Below, in pieces: positions 35,117-43,433 of a stretch of DNA of 64,000 nucleotides. Source of the stretch: an uncultured Bacteroidia bacterium (lineage in GTDB: Bacteria; Bacteroidota; Bacteroidia; Bacteroidales; UBA932). Below the pieces are notes generated by a model, which saw only the letters and a list, made by a program, of their open reading frames with translations, made no database searches and was not told the origin of the DNA. The DNA lies in assembly GCA_902762655.1 (NCBI GenBank), contig CACWOZ010000011.1:1-64000 (forward strand), in the 5' to 3' direction. How positions within the stretch are numbered: the stretch's first letter is position 1; the number at the start of each line of letters is the position of its first letter. A program made the translations under genes and the position numbers.

Positions 35117-36074
35117 ATTTGACAATCTGGTCTTTCAGGAATTTGGCGAGGTCTGTCTTGAAGACTTCGCGATAAGATCCAAGACCGTCACCTTTGCGAT
35201 AAGGCGGATGGTTGAAGCCCCAGCCATGTCCTCCGCCGGGATAGATATGCATCGTGGATACAACATCGTATTTGCGAAGGGCATAATAGTAGTCGATACT
35301 GTTCTTGATTGGCACACCCCCGTCGTTGCCGCTAAGGCCGAGGAAGGTCACCGGAGTGCGTCCGTTAACCCTCTTGTGCAGGGAATACCACTCGATATCT
35401 TCTTCCGAAGGGGAGGTTCCGATAAGATTGTTGCGCGAGCCCATGTGGGTAACGCCCTTTTCCATGCTGATGACAGGATAGATGAGCACGGAGAAGTCCG
35501 GGCGGGTAATGTCGTCGACATAAAGGGTGGAAGCGCTAGCAGCGAGATGGCCGCCTGCGCTGAATCCCATAACTCCTATCTTGTCAATCCCCCACTCGGC
35601 GGCATGGTAGCGGCAGTAGCGGAAAGCATTCTGCACATCGGTGAGCGGAACCGTCTTGTGTCCGTAGGGCAGACGGTAGAACATATTGCAGACTGCGATT
35701 CCCTGGCTCAGGAGCCACTCTACGGTGCAATATCCTTCATTCACCTCTGACACGAACCAGTAGGCTCCGCCGGGGCAGTTGATTATCATCAGGCCGTTCG
35801 GGTTTTCGGGAAAATAGATCTCCATGCGGGCGCTGTCACCGATGTCATAGACATCTCCTGACGGCTTCACGGTCTCCGGGCCATGCTTGCCGTTATCCTC
35901 TCCGGGACCGAGGGTGATGGCGACACCATCCTCTACTATGCCCTTGTCGACCCCCTGTCCTTCGGGATAGAGGTAAACGATCTTGTTCTGCTTGATTGGT
36001 TTGTCGTCGTTCACGCCGGCAAACATCACCACTGGCATCAGCAGTGCCAAAATAGGTAACAGGATTTTTTTCAT
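35115..36074 (-). CDS. Alpha/beta-hydrolase (esterase/acetylxylan-esterase-like), exported
   Basis: 319 residues with a signal peptide (LLPILALLMPVVMFAG). The alpha/beta-hydrolase fold shows the nucleophile elbow GFSAGG, an oxyanion-loop segment CPGGAYW, the likely acid in LSGNDGGVP, and the catalytic His in GGGHGWGF. It resembles carbohydrate esterases of the BD-FAE/acetylxylan-esterase type. Periplasmic or surface deacylation of plant polysaccharides is possible. It overlaps the upstream carboxyltransferase gene by 1 nt. Confidence 0.85.
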   Translation of the reverse strand: MKKILLPILALLMPVVMFAGVNDDKPIKQNKIVYLYPEGQGVDKGIVEDGVAITLGPGEDNGKHGPETVKPSGDVYDIGDSARMEIYFPENPNGLMIINCPGGAYWFVSEVNEGYCTVEWLLSQGIAVCNMFYRLPYGHKTVPLTDVQNAFRYCRYHAAEWGIDKIGVMGFSAGGHLAASASTLYVDDITRPDFSVLIYPVISMEKGVTHMGSRNNLIGTSPSEEDIEWYSLHKRVNGRTPVTFLGLSGNDGGVPIKNSIDYYYALRKYDVVSTMHIYPGGGHGWGFNHPPYRKGDGLGSYREVFKTDLAKFLKDQIVK

Positions 36075-37855
36075 TATTCTACGAATGCTACGATTTCACC
36101 TTTGACTACGTTCTTTCCCTGCTTGGCAGTAACTGCGACAATACGGCCGTCGCGCGCGGGGATTATCTCTTCGCGGCCATAGTAGGTCTGCACGTATCCC
36201 ATGGCCTCTCCGGCCTTGACGGCTGTGCCCGCGATAGGAGCGGCGGAGTCGTCGTCCACATCCACCTGCCAGAGCAGCTGACCCTTGACCGGAGCCTGCA
36301 CGGGGACGGCATGGGGGTACTTCTGCGCATATTCCTCAGCACTGAATTCAGGCATCTCCACCACAGGGCGGACAACCTTGACAGGAGCACCGGCCTTGGC
36401 CCGGAAGTCCTCCAGTTCTGCATTGAAGCGCTGCTTGGCGAGGCCGGACTTGAAGTCACGGTACTGCCTTTCGTGCATTGCAAACTCGAATAGTTCCTCC
36501 TGGTCGGGGCCTTCGTCCCAGCCCTCTTCCTTCATCATCTCGCGGAACTTGGGGAGTTCGTCGGGATACATGTCCTGAGGGTTGCCGGTGTAGAATTCGT
36601 CGCCTTTCTCTTTGACCAGTTGCACGATTTCCGGAGCGAGTTCGCCGGGAAGTCTGCCCATCTTGCCCAGGATCATTCCCCAGGTATCCTTGTCGATGGT
36701 GGTCCAGCGGGGATTGCCCTTCACCACGTTCAGGAGGTTCATGAGGGCGGTGTTCTTGACATATTGGCTGAAAGGAGTCACGAGGGGCGGATATCCGAGA
36801 CGGGGCCAAACGTACTGCACTTCCTCGAAAAGTTTCACCATCAGGGTGTCGAGCGTCATGTCCGGACGGCCTGCGGCACGTTCCGCGGCATTGACTGCAC
36901 CGAGGAATGGTTTGAGATCCGCCATCATCGAACCCATCATTCCTCCGGGGAGGCCGCAGCCTACCAGCAGGGAGGTCATAACCTTGTTGGCAGGATTGAT
37001 CCAGTATCCGAGGAAGTCGTCGATGAATTCCTGTGTCAGTGCGCGCACCTGCATATATGCGTCCATATTGATATCCTTCACAAGGAATCCGTCTGCCTTG
37101 AGCATCTCACGTATGGTAATCACGTCCGGGTGGACCTTGCCCCAGGAGAGGGGTTCTACCGCTACGTCGATGTAGTCGGCGCCGGCGCGGGCGACCTCCA
37201 GCATGGATGCTGGGCTGAAGCCGGGGCCGCAGTGGCCATGGTACTGGACCTTGATTTGAGGATACTTTTTCTTGATTTCCGATGTGAGTTGTGCGAGGAA
37301 GGTGGGACGGCCGATGCCTGCCATGTCCTTGAGGCAGATCTCATCGGTTCCGTACTCTACCAGATGGTCGACTACACCCATGTAATATTCTACGGTATGG
37401 ACAGGAGAGTATGTGATGGAGAGAGCTGCCTGGGAGATCATCCCGGCCTTCTTGGCATATTCCACGCTGAGTTTGAGGTTGCGGTGGTCGTTGAGGCCGC
37501 AGAAAGAACGGGCGATATCTGTGCCCTGTGCCTTCTTCACCTTGAACATGAGTTCGCGCACGTCTGCAGGCACGGGGTTCATGCGGAGGGCGTTGAGACC
37601 GCGCTCCAGCATGTGGGTCTGTATTCCTGCCTTGTGGAAGGGGGCAGTCCATTTGCGTACGGCGATGTTCGGATTCTCGCCATAAAGGAGATTGACTTGT
37701 TCGAATGCTCCGCCATTGGTTTCCACACGGTCGAAGCATCCCATATCTATTATTGCGGGTGCAACTCTCACAAGTTGGTCAACTCTGGGCTGATACTTCC
37801 CGGATGACTGCCACATGTCCCTGTAGACCAGGGAGAATTTGATTTCTTTTGCCAT
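36074..37855 (-). CDS. Oxaloacetate decarboxylase alpha/pyruvate carboxylase B-like carboxyltransferase
   Basis: 593 residues. The N-terminal HMGL-like TIM barrel has the start SLVYRDMWQSSG where a DxxxRD-type motif is expected. The catalytic-lysine segment LKDMAGIGRPTFL and the metal-site VQYHGHCGPGFSPA follow. A conserved PYC_OADA domain (about 310-460) comes next, then an Ala/Pro linker and a C-terminal biotinyl/lipoyl-like domain (about 515-593). The biotin attachment motif that should read EAMKM reads EAMGYV, with no lysine. Carboxyl transfer would therefore need a separate biotin carrier, or another function. The esterase gene is coupled downstream. Confidence 0.85.
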   Translation of the reverse strand: MAKEIKFSLVYRDMWQSSGKYQPRVDQLVRVAPAIIDMGCFDRVETNGGAFEQVNLLYGENPNIAVRKWTAPFHKAGIQTHMLERGLNALRMNPVPADVRELMFKVKKAQGTDIARSFCGLNDHRNLKLSVEYAKKAGMISQAALSITYSPVHTVEYYMGVVDHLVEYGTDEICLKDMAGIGRPTFLAQLTSEIKKKYPQIKVQYHGHCGPGFSPASMLEVARAGADYIDVAVEPLSWGKVHPDVITIREMLKADGFLVKDINMDAYMQVRALTQEFIDDFLGYWINPANKVMTSLLVGCGLPGGMMGSMMADLKPFLGAVNAAERAAGRPDMTLDTLMVKLFEEVQYVWPRLGYPPLVTPFSQYVKNTALMNLLNVVKGNPRWTTIDKDTWGMILGKMGRLPGELAPEIVQLVKEKGDEFYTGNPQDMYPDELPKFREMMKEEGWDEGPDQEELFEFAMHERQYRDFKSGLAKQRFNAELEDFRAKAGAPVKVVRPVVEMPEFSAEEYAQKYPHAVPVQAPVKGQLLWQVDVDDDSAAPIAGTAVKAGEAMGYVQTYYGREEIIPARDGRIVAVTAKQGKNVVKGEIVAFVE

Positions 37856-37893
37856 AGTCCGTTTATATCATTCCCGGCCTTACTGGATTGTCC

Positions 37894-37911
37894 TTCCCGG
37901 CCGACCGGGAA
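37894..37911 (-). promoter_or_regulatory. 5'-leader hairpin of the carboxyltransferase gene
   Basis: TTCCCGG-CCGA-CCGGGAA, a perfect 7-bp stem with a 4-nt loop, placed at the expected 5' end of the transcript from the box at 37920-37927. Confidence 0.5.
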
Positions 37912-37919
37912 ACTATGCA

Positions 37920-37927
37920 CAAATATA
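37920..37927 (-). promoter_or_regulatory. -7 promoter box of the carboxyltransferase-esterase operon
   Basis: TATATTTG on the minus strand, 64 nt upstream of ATG 37855. Confidence 0.5.
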
Positions 37928-37959
37928 CAAATAAAACTTGCAGGGTTAAAATATTTTTG

Positions 37960-37967
37960 TACCTTTG
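37960..37967 (+). promoter_or_regulatory. -7 promoter box of tRNA-His
   Basis: TACCTTTG, with a TTG at 37938-37940 about 19 nt further upstream as a possible -33 element. The mature tRNA begins 14 nt downstream. Confidence 0.6.
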
Positions 37968-37981
37968 CAATCCCTAACACG

Positions 37982-38054
37982 GTGCGATTAGTTCAGTTGG
38001 TAGAGCACCAGATTGTGGTTCTGGTTGTCGTGGGTTCGAGCCCCACATCGCACC
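37982..38054 (+). tRNA. tRNA-His (anticodon GTG)
   Basis: Cloverleaf: acceptor stem GTGCGAT pairs with ATCGCAC. The D arm contains AGTTGGTAGA, the anticodon stem CCAGA/TCTGG encloses TTGTGGT with anticodon GTG, and the T arm holds GGGTTCGAGCCCC. A G at 37981 can serve as the G-1 that marks tRNA-His, opposite C73 at 38054. CCA is not fully encoded. The last five bases are also part of a 20-bp inverted repeat. Confidence 0.97.
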
Positions 38055-38103
38055 CAACAAGAAAGAGGCTTTCACATTTGAAGGCCTCTTTCTTGTTGGG
38101 TGC
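38050..38103. repeat. 20-bp perfect inverted repeat overlapping the tRNA-His 3' end
   Basis: Arms 38050-38069 and 38084-38103 with a 14-nt loop. The left arm starts inside the tRNA acceptor strand, so the right arm carries a reverse copy of the tRNA end. It probably also ends transcription, although no T-run follows; a second GC-rich hairpin (38105-38128) comes next. Confidence 0.85.
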
Positions 38104-38232
38104 AGCGCCCGCGGCTAGCTGCGGGCGCCTTCCTATCTTGTCTTGTCAGGGGCTCTGCCCCTAACGTACCCCGCGGCTCCCGGGCTTTGTCCTGCGGACC
38201 GCCCTCCGCCGTTCGCGCTGAAGCGCTCATTT

Positions 38233-38317
38233 TTTGTTCCGGATTATGCCGCGTTTTCGGAACAAACTCTTCAATTTGAAACGTTTGTTCCCGTTTCCGG
38301 CCTTTTTTCGGAACAAA
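38233..38317. repeat. Array of four alternating 8-mers (TTTGTTCC / GGAACAAA)
   Basis: TTTGTTCC at 38233 and 38284 alternates with its complement GGAACAAA at 38259 and 38310. Starts are 26, 25 and 26 nt apart. Confidence 0.8.
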
Positions 38318-38410
38318 ACTCCATCGAAATCAAGACCGGCCTTCTCTCTCTGCCCCATTACCCAACTACTCCATTGTGGCGCTGCAGTTATATGCCTGAT
38401 AATCAGCCAC

Positions 38411-38455
38411 TTCCTGTAAACAAATCGGCGAAAATGACCGATTTGTTTACAGGAA
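38411..38455. repeat. 18-bp perfect inverted repeat
   Basis: Arms 38411-38428 and 38438-38455 with a 9-nt loop (CGAAAATGA). No gene boundary lies nearby, so a terminator role is not obvious. Confidence 0.85.
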
Positions 38456-38604
38456 AACATTGTAAATCAGAGTGTTAGGTGCACGTGAGTCATTCTTCTG
38501 GCAAAAAGTAACAAAAACTGTAGAAAAGGGTTCCCGGTCCTACATAGCCGATAGTGGCGAAGGATGTTCTCTTCAGCATGGTCCACATTCTCAAAAAGAA
38601 TCAC

Positions 38605-38612
38605 TACCTTTG
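38605..38612 (+). promoter_or_regulatory. -7 promoter box of the small lipoprotein gene
   Basis: TACCTTTG, 24 nt upstream of ATG 38637, marking the end of the palindrome-rich stretch. Confidence 0.5.
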
Positions 38613-38636
38613 GATAAGCGATAAATTGTAACTGAG

Positions 38637-39149
38637 ATGAAAAAGTTATTCCTGCTGTTTACGATAATTGTCCTGGTTTTTGCAGGCTGTAGCATCAGGC
38701 CCGCAAAACCAACCCAGGAGTGGTGTAAGTGGGCTTTCAACCAGATCCCCGACCATAAAGACATCAGCGAAATCGACTCCACGGCCTTCTCGGCGGAGTT
38801 CTACGGACTCCTCAAAGATGCCTATAAAGCCATGGACAGGGAAATAGAAATGTATCCGGGAATGTTAGGAGACTACGAATTCCTGTTCTACTGGTACGAC
38901 GGCAACGGAGACTCTATCCTCGAACCGGAGGACTCAGAGCTCAAATTCGAGACAACTGAAGTGGCCGACAGGAAAACGACCGTGAAAGTCAAAGTTTACG
39001 CTCCCTCCTTCGCACCCTACAGCCCCACGGATTACGAGTTCGATATGAGTCTGGTTTATGAAGATGGCCTCTGGCGCATCGACGACTGGAGTACTCCCAC
39101 CAGCGAGTCCACCATGAAGGACCAGGTCAAGTCCTACCTGCTCCGATAG
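38637..39149 (+). CDS. Hypothetical lipoprotein
   Basis: 170 residues. A lipoprotein signal peptide ends at VLVFAGC (Cys17). The mature part contains a conserved-looking acidic segment ([22 protein letters not shown]) and a C-terminal region of strands ending [13 protein letters not shown]. That ending resembles the SnoaL/DUF3828-type fold in which a conserved tryptophan motif closes the domain. I do not recognise a specific family. It has its own promoter box and overlaps convergent folD by 16 nt. Function unknown. Confidence 0.75.
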   Translation: MKKLFLLFTIIVLVFAGCSIRPAKPTQEWCKWAFNQIPDHKDISEIDSTAFSAEFYGLLKDAYKAMDREIEMYPGMLGDYEFLFYWYDGNGDSILEPEDSELKFETTEVADRKTTVKVKVYAPSFAPYSPTDYEFDMSLVYEDGLWRIDDWSTPTSESTMKDQVKSYLLR

Positions 39150-39976
39150 CAGCGCAGGGTGTTCTTCATCAGCATCGCGATGGTCATGGGGCCTACTCCT
39201 CCGGGAACGGGGGTGATCCAGCCCGCGACCTCCGAGCAAGATGCGAAATCCACATCTCCGCAGAGGTGGCCGTCCGGCAGGCGGTTGATACCCACGTCGA
39301 TGATGATTGCGCCAGGCTTCACCATGTCCCCGGTGATAAGGCCGGGTCTGCCCACGGCTGCGACCAGGATGTCGGCCTGACGGCAGACGGCGCCCAGATC
39401 GGCGGTGCGGGAATGGGCTATCACCACAGTGGCGTTGCGGTCGAGAAGCAGTTTAGCGACGGGCTTGCCCACTATGTTGCTGCGGCCCACCACCACTGCG
39501 GTCTTGCCGCTAAGTTCTACTCCTGTACTATCAATAAGCCTCATCACTCCCGCAGGAGTGCAGGGAACCACACAATCCTTGCCGAGCCACAGGCCCGCGA
39601 CGTTGGAAGGATGGAATCCGTCCACATCTTTTTCGGCGGCAATGGCATCGATGACCTTCTCCTCATCAATATGCCCCGGAAGAGGTAGTTGGACAAGAAT
39701 CCCGTCTACAGCCGGATCTTCGTTCAGAGATGCTATCCTGGCAAGAAGCTCATCTTCGGAAACGGAGGCTGGCAGTTCTATCAAAAGAGACTCCATTCCG
39801 GTATATGCGGCGGCTTTAACCTTATTCCGCACATACACCTGGCTGGCAGGGTTCTCCCCCACTATTATCACACAGAGGCAGGGCTTGCGCCTGCCCTCCG
39901 CCTCAATTGCGGCGACTTCGGAGTGGACCTCGTCCTTTACGACCTGGCTTATAGCCTTTCCATCTATTATTTTCAT
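39134..39976 (-). CDS. folD: Methylenetetrahydrofolate dehydrogenase/cyclohydrolase FolD
   Basis: Bifunctional enzyme making 10-formyl-THF, the one-carbon donor for PurN and PurH; 280 residues from ATG 39976. The folate site [18 protein letters not shown] contains the catalytic lysine. The segments [14 protein letters not shown] and [12 protein letters not shown] follow, and the dinucleotide-binding [14 protein letters not shown] is conserved. It is the last gene of the purine cluster, 4 nt after purD, so the cofactor enzyme is made with its consumers. The open frame upstream of 39976 translates a dispersed repeat and is ignored. Confidence 0.96.
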   Translation of the reverse strand: MKIIDGKAISQVVKDEVHSEVAAIEAEGRRKPCLCVIIVGENPASQVYVRNKVKAAAYTGMESLLIELPASVSEDELLARIASLNEDPAVDGILVQLPLPGHIDEEKVIDAIAAEKDVDGFHPSNVAGLWLGKDCVVPCTPAGVMRLIDSTGVELSGKTAVVVGRSNIVGKPVAKLLLDRNATVVIAHSRTADLGAVCRQADILVAAVGRPGLITGDMVKPGAIIIDVGINRLPDGHLCGDVDFASCSEVAGWITPVPGGVGPMTIAMLMKNTLRCYRSR

Positions 39977-39980
39977 ACTG

Positions 39981-41333
39981 TTAGATTCCTTCGCTGCGCT
40001 CGGAATGACAGTCCAATGCACAGTGCGCTATGTCATTCCTGTAAAACAAATTATCACAATCTATCTTCGCGACCTCGCGATACACGTTCGCACGGGCGTC
40101 GGCAACGTCGGAACCGCTTCCGACCACCATCAGCACACGGCCGCCGTTGGTCACCAGAGCTCCGTCACGGAAAGCAGTCCCCATGTGGTACACCCTGCCA
40201 TCCACGGCATCCAGGCCGGAAATAACGGCACCTTTCTCGTATTTGCCAGGATAGCCCTTCGAGGCCAGCACCACTCCGAGAGTGACCTCCGATGCCCACA
40301 CGGGAGCCGAAACCTCGCGCCCGTCTGCCACGGCATCAAAGATATCAAAAATATCGCTTTCGAGCAAAGGCAGCACCACCTCGGTTTCGGGATCGCCGAA
40401 ACGCGCGTTGAACTCGATGACCTTGATGCCCTGCGGGGTCTTCATCAATCCTCCGTAGAGCACTCCGCTCAGCGGACATCCCTCCGCGACCATAGCAGAA
40501 GCAGCCTTGCACATTATTTCCTCGAACGCAAAATCACGGTCTTCGGAAGAAATGAACGGCAGACCGGTGTACGCGCCCATCCCTCCGGTATTAGGACCCA
40601 TGTCTCCGTCGAAGGCGCGTTTATGGTCCTGGGAGAGAGGCATGGGATACACACGTTCCCCATCCACGAAGCAGAGGAAGGAGAATTCGGGGCCGGTGAG
40701 ATAATCCTCTATCACAACCCTGCCCTTGCCGAAGGCGGCATCCAGCAGCATGTCGGAAAGGGCGGCCTTCGCCTCGGAAAGATCCTGGGCTATAACCACT
40801 CCTTTGCCGGCGGCAAGGCCATCGTACTTGATTACGGCAGGGAATGGTCTCCCGGATACATATGCCACGGCCTCTTCATAGGAATCGAAACTCTTGTAGC
40901 CAGCGGTGGGAATTCCGTACTTCGCCATCAGTTCTTTGGCGAATTCCTTTGAGCTCTCGATGCGGGTGGCGGACTTGGTATGCCCGAATATCTTGAGTCC
41001 GGCAGCGCGGAAGGCATCCACTATGCCTGCAGCCAGAGATGCCTCTGGGCCTACCACGGTCAGATCCACCTTATTCTCCAATGCAAAGGCTTTAAGGCCC
41101 TCTACATCGGTATCCTTCAGGGGTACATTGAACGCCTGCTCCCCTATGCCGGCATTGCCGGGGGCACAGTAAATCTTTTCCACCTGCGGACTGCGGCTCA
41201 GGGCATCCACTATCGCATGCTCGCGACCGCCGCCGCCGATTACAAGCACGGTTTTTCCAAGGCAGTCCTCCAAGTTTATTTCCTTGCCTTTAATGGCAGA
41301 TCTCTGGCTGGGGAGAGGATATGCAAGTCCCAT
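39981..41333 (-). CDS. purD: Phosphoribosylamine-glycine ligase
   Basis: ATP-grasp enzyme joining phosphoribosylamine and glycine (GAR synthesis); 450 residues. [17 protein letters not shown] marks the N-domain and the ATP-grasp region has [13 protein letters not shown] and [14 protein letters not shown]. It carries about 27 extra N-terminal residues before the conserved start. Its last nine or ten residues ([10 protein letters not shown]) come from a dispersed repeat that also provides the stop codon. ATG 41333 follows the purH stop by 4 nt, which supports the long N-terminus. Confidence 0.93.
   Translation of the reverse strand: MGLAYPLPSQRSAIKGKEINLEDCLGKTVLVIGGGGREHAIVDALSRSPQVEKIYCAPGNAGIGEQAFNVPLKDTDVEGLKAFALENKVDLTVVGPEASLAAGIVDAFRAAGLKIFGHTKSATRIESSKEFAKELMAKYGIPTAGYKSFDSYEEAVAYVSGRPFPAVIKYDGLAAGKGVVIAQDLSEAKAALSDMLLDAAFGKGRVVIEDYLTGPEFSFLCFVDGERVYPMPLSQDHKRAFDGDMGPNTGGMGAYTGLPFISSEDRDFAFEEIMCKAASAMVAEGCPLSGVLYGGLMKTPQGIKVIEFNARFGDPETEVVLPLLESDIFDIFDAVADGREVSAPVWASEVTLGVVLASKGYPGKYEKGAVISGLDAVDGRVYHMGTAFRDGALVTNGGRVLMVVGSGSDVADARANVYREVAKIDCDNLFYRNDIAHCALDCHSERSEGI
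39984..40011. repeat. Dispersed palindromic repeat forming the purD 3' end
   Basis: ATTCC and GGAAT arms enclose TTCGCTGCGCTC. On the minus strand it reads CHSERSEGI and then stop, a peptide pattern familiar from repeats scattered through many bacterial genomes. A further TGTCATTCC at 40031-40039 mirrors GGAATGACA at 40002-40010. Confidence 0.65.
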
Positions 41334-41337
41334 ATAA

Positions 41338-42867
41338 TCAATGTTTAAAATGACGTACGCCCGTAAAGAGCATCACTATTCCGAGCTCGTCCGCCTTGGC
41401 GATGGCTTCTGCATCGCGGATGCTGCCGCCTGGCTGGACGATGGCGGTCACTCCGTATTCGGCGGCCAGCGCCACGGTATCATCAAATGGCAGGAAGCCG
41501 TCGGAAGCGAGGATGAGTCCGGAAGTGAATCCGGCAGCCTTGGCCTCTTCCAGAGCAATATGCGCAGATCCCACGCGGTTGGTCTGGCCTGCCCCGATAC
41601 CGATGGTATGGTTATCGCGCACGACGGCTATAGCATTGGATTTCACATGCTTGACTATCTTCCATCCGAACTCCAGATCTTTCATCATAGAAGCGGAAGG
41701 CTTAGCCTTGGTAACGCACATATCTTCTGTAACCTGCTCCACCTGGGTATCAAGCTGCTGCACGAGAAGTCCGCCGTTCACACCCACATACTGGGGCACG
41801 GGAGCGCCGGTACGTGTCATATCGACCTGCAGCACGCGCAGGTTCTTCTTGGCAGAGAGAATCTCCAGGGCCTCGGGAGTATAGGAAGGAGCGATGACAA
41901 TCTCGAGGAAGATGGGTTTCATGCCAAGGGCCACCTCTGCGGTGAGTTCCCGGTTCACGCCCACGATCCCACCGTAGATGCTGACCTTGTCGGCCTCGTA
42001 TGCAGCCTGCCAGGCCTGTTCGACGGTCTCCCCCACCGCAGCCCCGCAAGGATTCATGTGCTTGAGGGCCAGGCAGAAAGGCTCTTCGAAGTCGCGTAGC
42101 ACGTTCAGGGCCGCATTGGCATCCTGGATATTATTGTAGGAGAGCTCCTTGCCCTGGATCTGCTTTGCGAAGGCCAGGGAGAATGGCTGGGGCTGGAGAG
42201 CGGAGTAGAAGGCCGCCTCCTGATGAGGATTCTCGCCATAGCGGAGGCCCTGCTTATAATCGAATTCCAGAAAAAGTTTCTCGGGCAGTCCTGCCTTCGC
42301 ACGCATGTAGGTGGCGATGCAGCTGTCGTACTCGGCAGTATGGGTATAGGCCTTCGCTGACAGTTGCAGGCGGGTTTCCTGGGAGGTTTTTCCATTCTCG
42401 CGGAGTTCGGCCAGCACACGGTCATAATCAGCGGGATCGCAGACTATGGTCACATCCTTCCAGTTCTTGGCGGCGCTGCGCACCATGGAAGGACCGCCTA
42501 TGTCGATATTCTCGATGGCCTCCTCCAGGGTAACCCCCTCTTTAGCAATGGTCTGACGGAAAGGGTAGAGATTCACGCACACGAGGTCGATGGTCTCGAT
42601 GCCCTGATCGGCAAGAGTCTCCATGTGTGCGGGGATGTCGCGGCGTGCCAGGATTCCACCGTGCACCTTGGGATGCAGGGTCTTCACCCTTCCGTCCAGA
42701 ATCTCCGGAAATCCCGTAACTTCGCTGATACCGATAGTGCGGACGCCCTCGCTCTCGAGGAGTTTCTGCGTGCCGCCCGTAGCAATGATTTCCCATCCAA
42801 GATCTACCAGACCCTGCACGAAGGCAACCAGGCCGGTCTTATCGCTGACGCTTACTAATGCTCTCAT
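41338..42867 (-). CDS. purH: AICAR formyltransferase/IMP cyclohydrolase
   Basis: Performs the last two steps of IMP synthesis; 509 residues. The N-terminal IMP cyclohydrolase domain (RALVSVSDKTGLVAFVQGL, then ATGGTQKLLESEG and LDGRVKTLHPKVHGG) is followed by the AICAR transformylase domain with the catalytic ALKHMNPCGAAVG. Complete. It overlaps purN by 4 nt and uses 10-formyl-THF made by FolD of the same operon. Confidence 0.97.
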   Translation of the reverse strand: MRALVSVSDKTGLVAFVQGLVDLGWEIIATGGTQKLLESEGVRTIGISEVTGFPEILDGRVKTLHPKVHGGILARRDIPAHMETLADQGIETIDLVCVNLYPFRQTIAKEGVTLEEAIENIDIGGPSMVRSAAKNWKDVTIVCDPADYDRVLAELRENGKTSQETRLQLSAKAYTHTAEYDSCIATYMRAKAGLPEKLFLEFDYKQGLRYGENPHQEAAFYSALQPQPFSLAFAKQIQGKELSYNNIQDANAALNVLRDFEEPFCLALKHMNPCGAAVGETVEQAWQAAYEADKVSIYGGIVGVNRELTAEVALGMKPIFLEIVIAPSYTPEALEILSAKKNLRVLQVDMTRTGAPVPQYVGVNGGLLVQQLDTQVEQVTEDMCVTKAKPSASMMKDLEFGWKIVKHVKSNAIAVVRDNHTIGIGAGQTNRVGSAHIALEEAKAAGFTSGLILASDGFLPFDDTVALAAEYGVTAIVQPGGSIRDAEAIAKADELGIVMLFTGVRHFKH

Positions 42868-43433
42868 TTCAAAAGTTTTGCTATTGTTTCGACGTATAAT
42901 GCATGTTCTATTTTCTGACCTATACGATGCACCTCTGCCGGATCGTTCCCGTCATACTCGAAGGCCCTCTGAGCGATGATGCGCCCGCCGTCCAGGTCGG
43001 AGTTCACCCAGTGTATGCTGATGCCGTATACCTTCACTCCGTAGGCCACCGCCTGCTCCACGGCATGTGCGCCCTTGAATGCCGGCAGAAGCGAAGGATG
43101 TATGTTGATGATACGGCCTTCATATGCCTTAAGCAGCACATCTCCCACTATGCGCATATATCCCGCAAGGCAGACAAGGTCCACTCCCGCAGCATCCAGA
43201 AGGGAAACAATCTCGGTCTCGAAAGCCGCTTTGGACGGATACTCCTTCGGCGAAAACACGAAACAAGGGATACCCCTGGCCTCGGCTTTTCCTATCACCG
43301 GAGCCCCCGGCTTGTCGCAGACCATAAGCACAACGCCCGCATCCAGACGTCCGTCTGCGCAGGCATCGGCTATCGCCTCGAAATTACTGCCCGTTCCGCT
43401 CGCAAATACTGCCAGTTTCTTCACCGTTTCCAT
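42864..43433 (-). CDS. purN: Phosphoribosylglycinamide formyltransferase (folate-dependent)
   Basis: Transfers the formyl group from 10-formyl-THF to GAR; 189 residues. The N-terminal phosphate loop FASGTGSNFEAI, the catalytic Asn-His in RIINIHPSLLPAFKG, and the catalytic Asp in NSDLDGGRII (usually DxGxII) are present. It overlaps purM by 1 nt and purH by 4 nt, indicating tight translational coupling. Confidence 0.96.
   Translation of the reverse strand: METVKKLAVFASGTGSNFEAIADACADGRLDAGVVLMVCDKPGAPVIGKAEARGIPCFVFSPKEYPSKAAFETEIVSLLDAAGVDLVCLAGYMRIVGDVLLKAYEGRIINIHPSLLPAFKGAHAVEQAVAYGVKVYGISIHWVNSDLDGGRIIAQRAFEYDGNDPAEVHRIGQKIEHALYVETIAKLLK

Larger units (their letters stand above)
38104..38600. 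other. Gene-poor stretch with several palindromes
   Basis: No convincing gene between the tRNA-His and the lipoprotein at 38637. Open frames here (38143-38478 on plus, 38227-38460 on minus) have no recognisable domain and are made from the repeats. Contents: hairpins at 38105-38128, 38148-38162 (AGGGGC-TCT-GCCCCT) and 38215-38226 (GCGCT-GA-AGCGC), an array of alternating 8-mers (38233-38317), and an 18-bp inverted repeat (38411-38455). Confidence 0.7.

Noticed and set aside
38143-38478. 111-codon frame (and the opposite 38227-38460 frame) after tRNA-His
   Set aside because: Built from palindromes and the alternating 8-mer array, with no domain or signal peptide; treated as repeat-derived.
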